Positions 5,991 through 6,432 of a stretch of DNA of 6,432 nucleotides are shown in pieces. The DNA is from Sedimentisphaerales bacterium (GTDB lineage Bacteria > Planctomycetota > Phycisphaerae > Sedimentisphaerales > SM23-30). Each line of letters opens with the position of its first letter. Within the stretch, counting starts at the first letter, position 1. The translations under genes and the position numbers were made by a program. Under the pieces are notes generated by a model, which saw only the letters and a program-made list of their open reading frames with translations, had not been told where the DNA came from and did no database searches. The stretch is taken from positions 1 to 6,432 of the forward strand of contig DAOWIP010000460.1 in NCBI GenBank assembly GCA_030640865.1, in the 5' to 3' direction.

Positions 5991-6037
5991 ACATGGATAA
6001 TTCTGAATTATTTGTCTATGGTTTTTTCGGGTGGTAA

Positions 6038-6110
6038 GCCCAAACCTTTCGTACTTAATCAAATACGGCAACTTGGGCATGTTCTTAGTACCGAACAAAG
6101 CTCGATTAAG
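6038..6110 (-). promoter_or_regulatory. Possibly structured leader of the CBM48 gene
   Basis: GCCCAA (6038-6043) is complementary to TTGGGC (6073-6078), and CTTAATC (6054-6060) to GATTAAG (6104-6110). The two pairings cross, which is the layout of a pseudoknot or of alternative folds. A third possible pairing joins GTACT (6051-6055) to AGTAC (6087-6091). It matches no riboswitch I recognise. Short complementary stretches can arise by chance, so confidence is low. Confidence 0.25.
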
Positions 6111-6129
6111 TTCTCTCTATCGGTTAATA

Positions 6130-6157
6130 ACTTTATATCTTTTTTCTCAATAGTCAA
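6130..6157 (-). promoter_or_regulatory. Candidate sigma70-type promoter for the CBM48 gene
   Basis: On the minus strand TTGACT (6157-6152) is followed by a 16-base spacer and TAAAGT (6135-6130), five and four matches to the -35 and -10 consensus. The region is AT-rich. Transcription would start near 6123, giving a leader of about 140 bases before the ATG at 5980. Confidence 0.45.
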
Positions 6158-6180
6158 GAAAAACCAACAAAAAATTATTA

Positions 6181-6265
6181 TCGTCCCACGGCAGGCCGAG
6201 AAAAAGGAAGTTTTTTTCGATGGGTGGCAGCCACTACAGTCCCGATAAAATCGGGACGAGAGTGG
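6181..6265. repeat. Cluster of inverted repeats with competing pairings
   Basis: A main hairpin spans 6231-6265: CCACT/AGTGG, a 3-by-3 internal loop, GTCCCGAT/ATCGGGAC and an AAA loop. Next to it are a hairpin at 6197-6219 (CGAGAAAAA with TTTTTTTCG, one G-T pair on the plus strand) and a palindrome at 6224-6234 (GTGGC A GCCAC). TCGTCCC at 6181-6187 can instead pair with GGGACGA at 6253-6259, which breaks the main hairpin. No T run follows the main hairpin on either strand, so it is not a simple terminator. Confidence 0.5.
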
Positions 6266-6294
6266 ATGGTAGCTAAGTAGGTGGTTAATTTTAA

Positions 6295-6432
6295 TCAGGT
6301 GAAGATTTTCCCTTCGCGGTAATCGCGCCATGCTGGCTCGAATGCCCTGCGGTCCCTGGGCATTGGGCGTACCGGAACAGTTTCGCAGGTGAACATATCT
6401 TCCGTTTCCGGGTCATACTGCAGGCGTAGTAT
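6295..6432 (-). CDS. Unrecognised protein, C-terminal 45 residues (partial)
   Basis: An open frame enters from the right edge on the minus strand and ends at the TGA at 6297-6295. The visible 45 residues include 'LRLQYDPETEDMFTCETVP' and end 'PAWRDYREGKIFT'. The sequence is rich in charged and aromatic residues, has no membrane segment and shows no motif I can assign. It reads as genuine coding sequence because of its balanced composition and because the frame stays open to the edge, but 45 codons is short evidence. The start and the function lie outside the window. It is on the same strand as the CBM48 gene but more than 300 bases upstream of it, with a promoter candidate between them, so co-transcription is doubtful. 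Confidence 0.6.
   Translation of the reverse strand: MLRLQYDPETEDMFTCETVPVRPMPRDRRAFEPAWRDYREGKIFT

Larger units (their letters stand above)
5981..6294. other. 314-bp intergenic region without a gene
   Basis: No frame here looks like protein; the open frames are short, lack ribosome sites and overlap real genes. It holds, from right to left, the hairpin group at 6181-6265, an AT-rich stretch with a candidate minus-strand promoter, and a leader of about 140 bases with several inverted repeats in front of the CBM48 gene. Confidence 0.6.

Noticed and set aside
5814..6098. Minus-strand frame of 94 codons overlapping the CBM48 gene
   Set aside because: It starts at a TTG without a ribosome site and mostly reads the CBM48 gene in the wrong frame.
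5916..6331. Frames of 110 (plus) and 90 (minus) codons in the right intergenic region
   Set aside because: Both cross the hairpin cluster and AT-rich promoter region, lack ribosome sites and show no protein-like pattern.

Overview
The window looks like a piece of a Planctomycetota chromosome, probably from a Phycisphaerae-like lineage. This is inferred from style, not from a marker gene. Four exported proteins with BamB/PQQ-type beta-propeller repeats, each opening with a 'WPxxRGPxxxG'-like motif, sit close together. There is also a stand-alone glycogen-binding (CBM48/AMPK-beta type) domain protein, Shine-Dalgarno use is mixed, and intergenic spaces hold short GC-rich hairpins. No mobile element, CRISPR array, tRNA or rRNA is visible.

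Layout. Bases 1-464 (minus) are the N-terminal part of a membrane-anchored beta-propeller protein that runs off the left edge. A 144-bp divergent intergenic region with clustered hairpins follows. Bases 609-2985 (plus) are a two-gene operon: an exported beta-propeller protein, then, one base after its stop, a PfkB-family sugar kinase that most resembles 2-keto-3-deoxygluconate kinase. Its stop lies five bases from the stop of a convergent minus-strand gene. Bases 2991-5581 (minus) hold two tandem paralogous exported beta-propeller proteins, 14 bp apart. Bases 5582-5704 hold a putative terminator for the gene upstream and a palindrome. Bases 5705-5980 (minus) encode the 91-residue carbohydrate-binding protein, with a good Shine-Dalgarno and a candidate promoter about 150 bp upstream. 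Bases 5981-6294 have no gene but contain the promoter and several inverted repeats, some mutually exclusive. Bases 6295-6432 (minus) are the C-terminal 45 codons of an unrecognised protein that runs off the right edge.

How the genes may work together. The kinase points to sugar-acid catabolism in the cytoplasm, and the CBM48 protein to binding of an alpha-glucan such as glycogen. The beta-propeller proteins are probably extracytoplasmic scaffolds or binding proteins. None shows the residues of a PQQ alcohol dehydrogenase, and no substrate can be read from them. A link between these proteins and carbohydrate handling is plausible but is an inference from gene order only. I see no defence system, secondary-metabolite cluster or clearly new enzyme system. 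The most unusual items are the conserved lysine/glutamate-rich loop in the tandem paralogs, their synonymous-only divergence at the C-terminus, and the structured intergenic region near the right edge.
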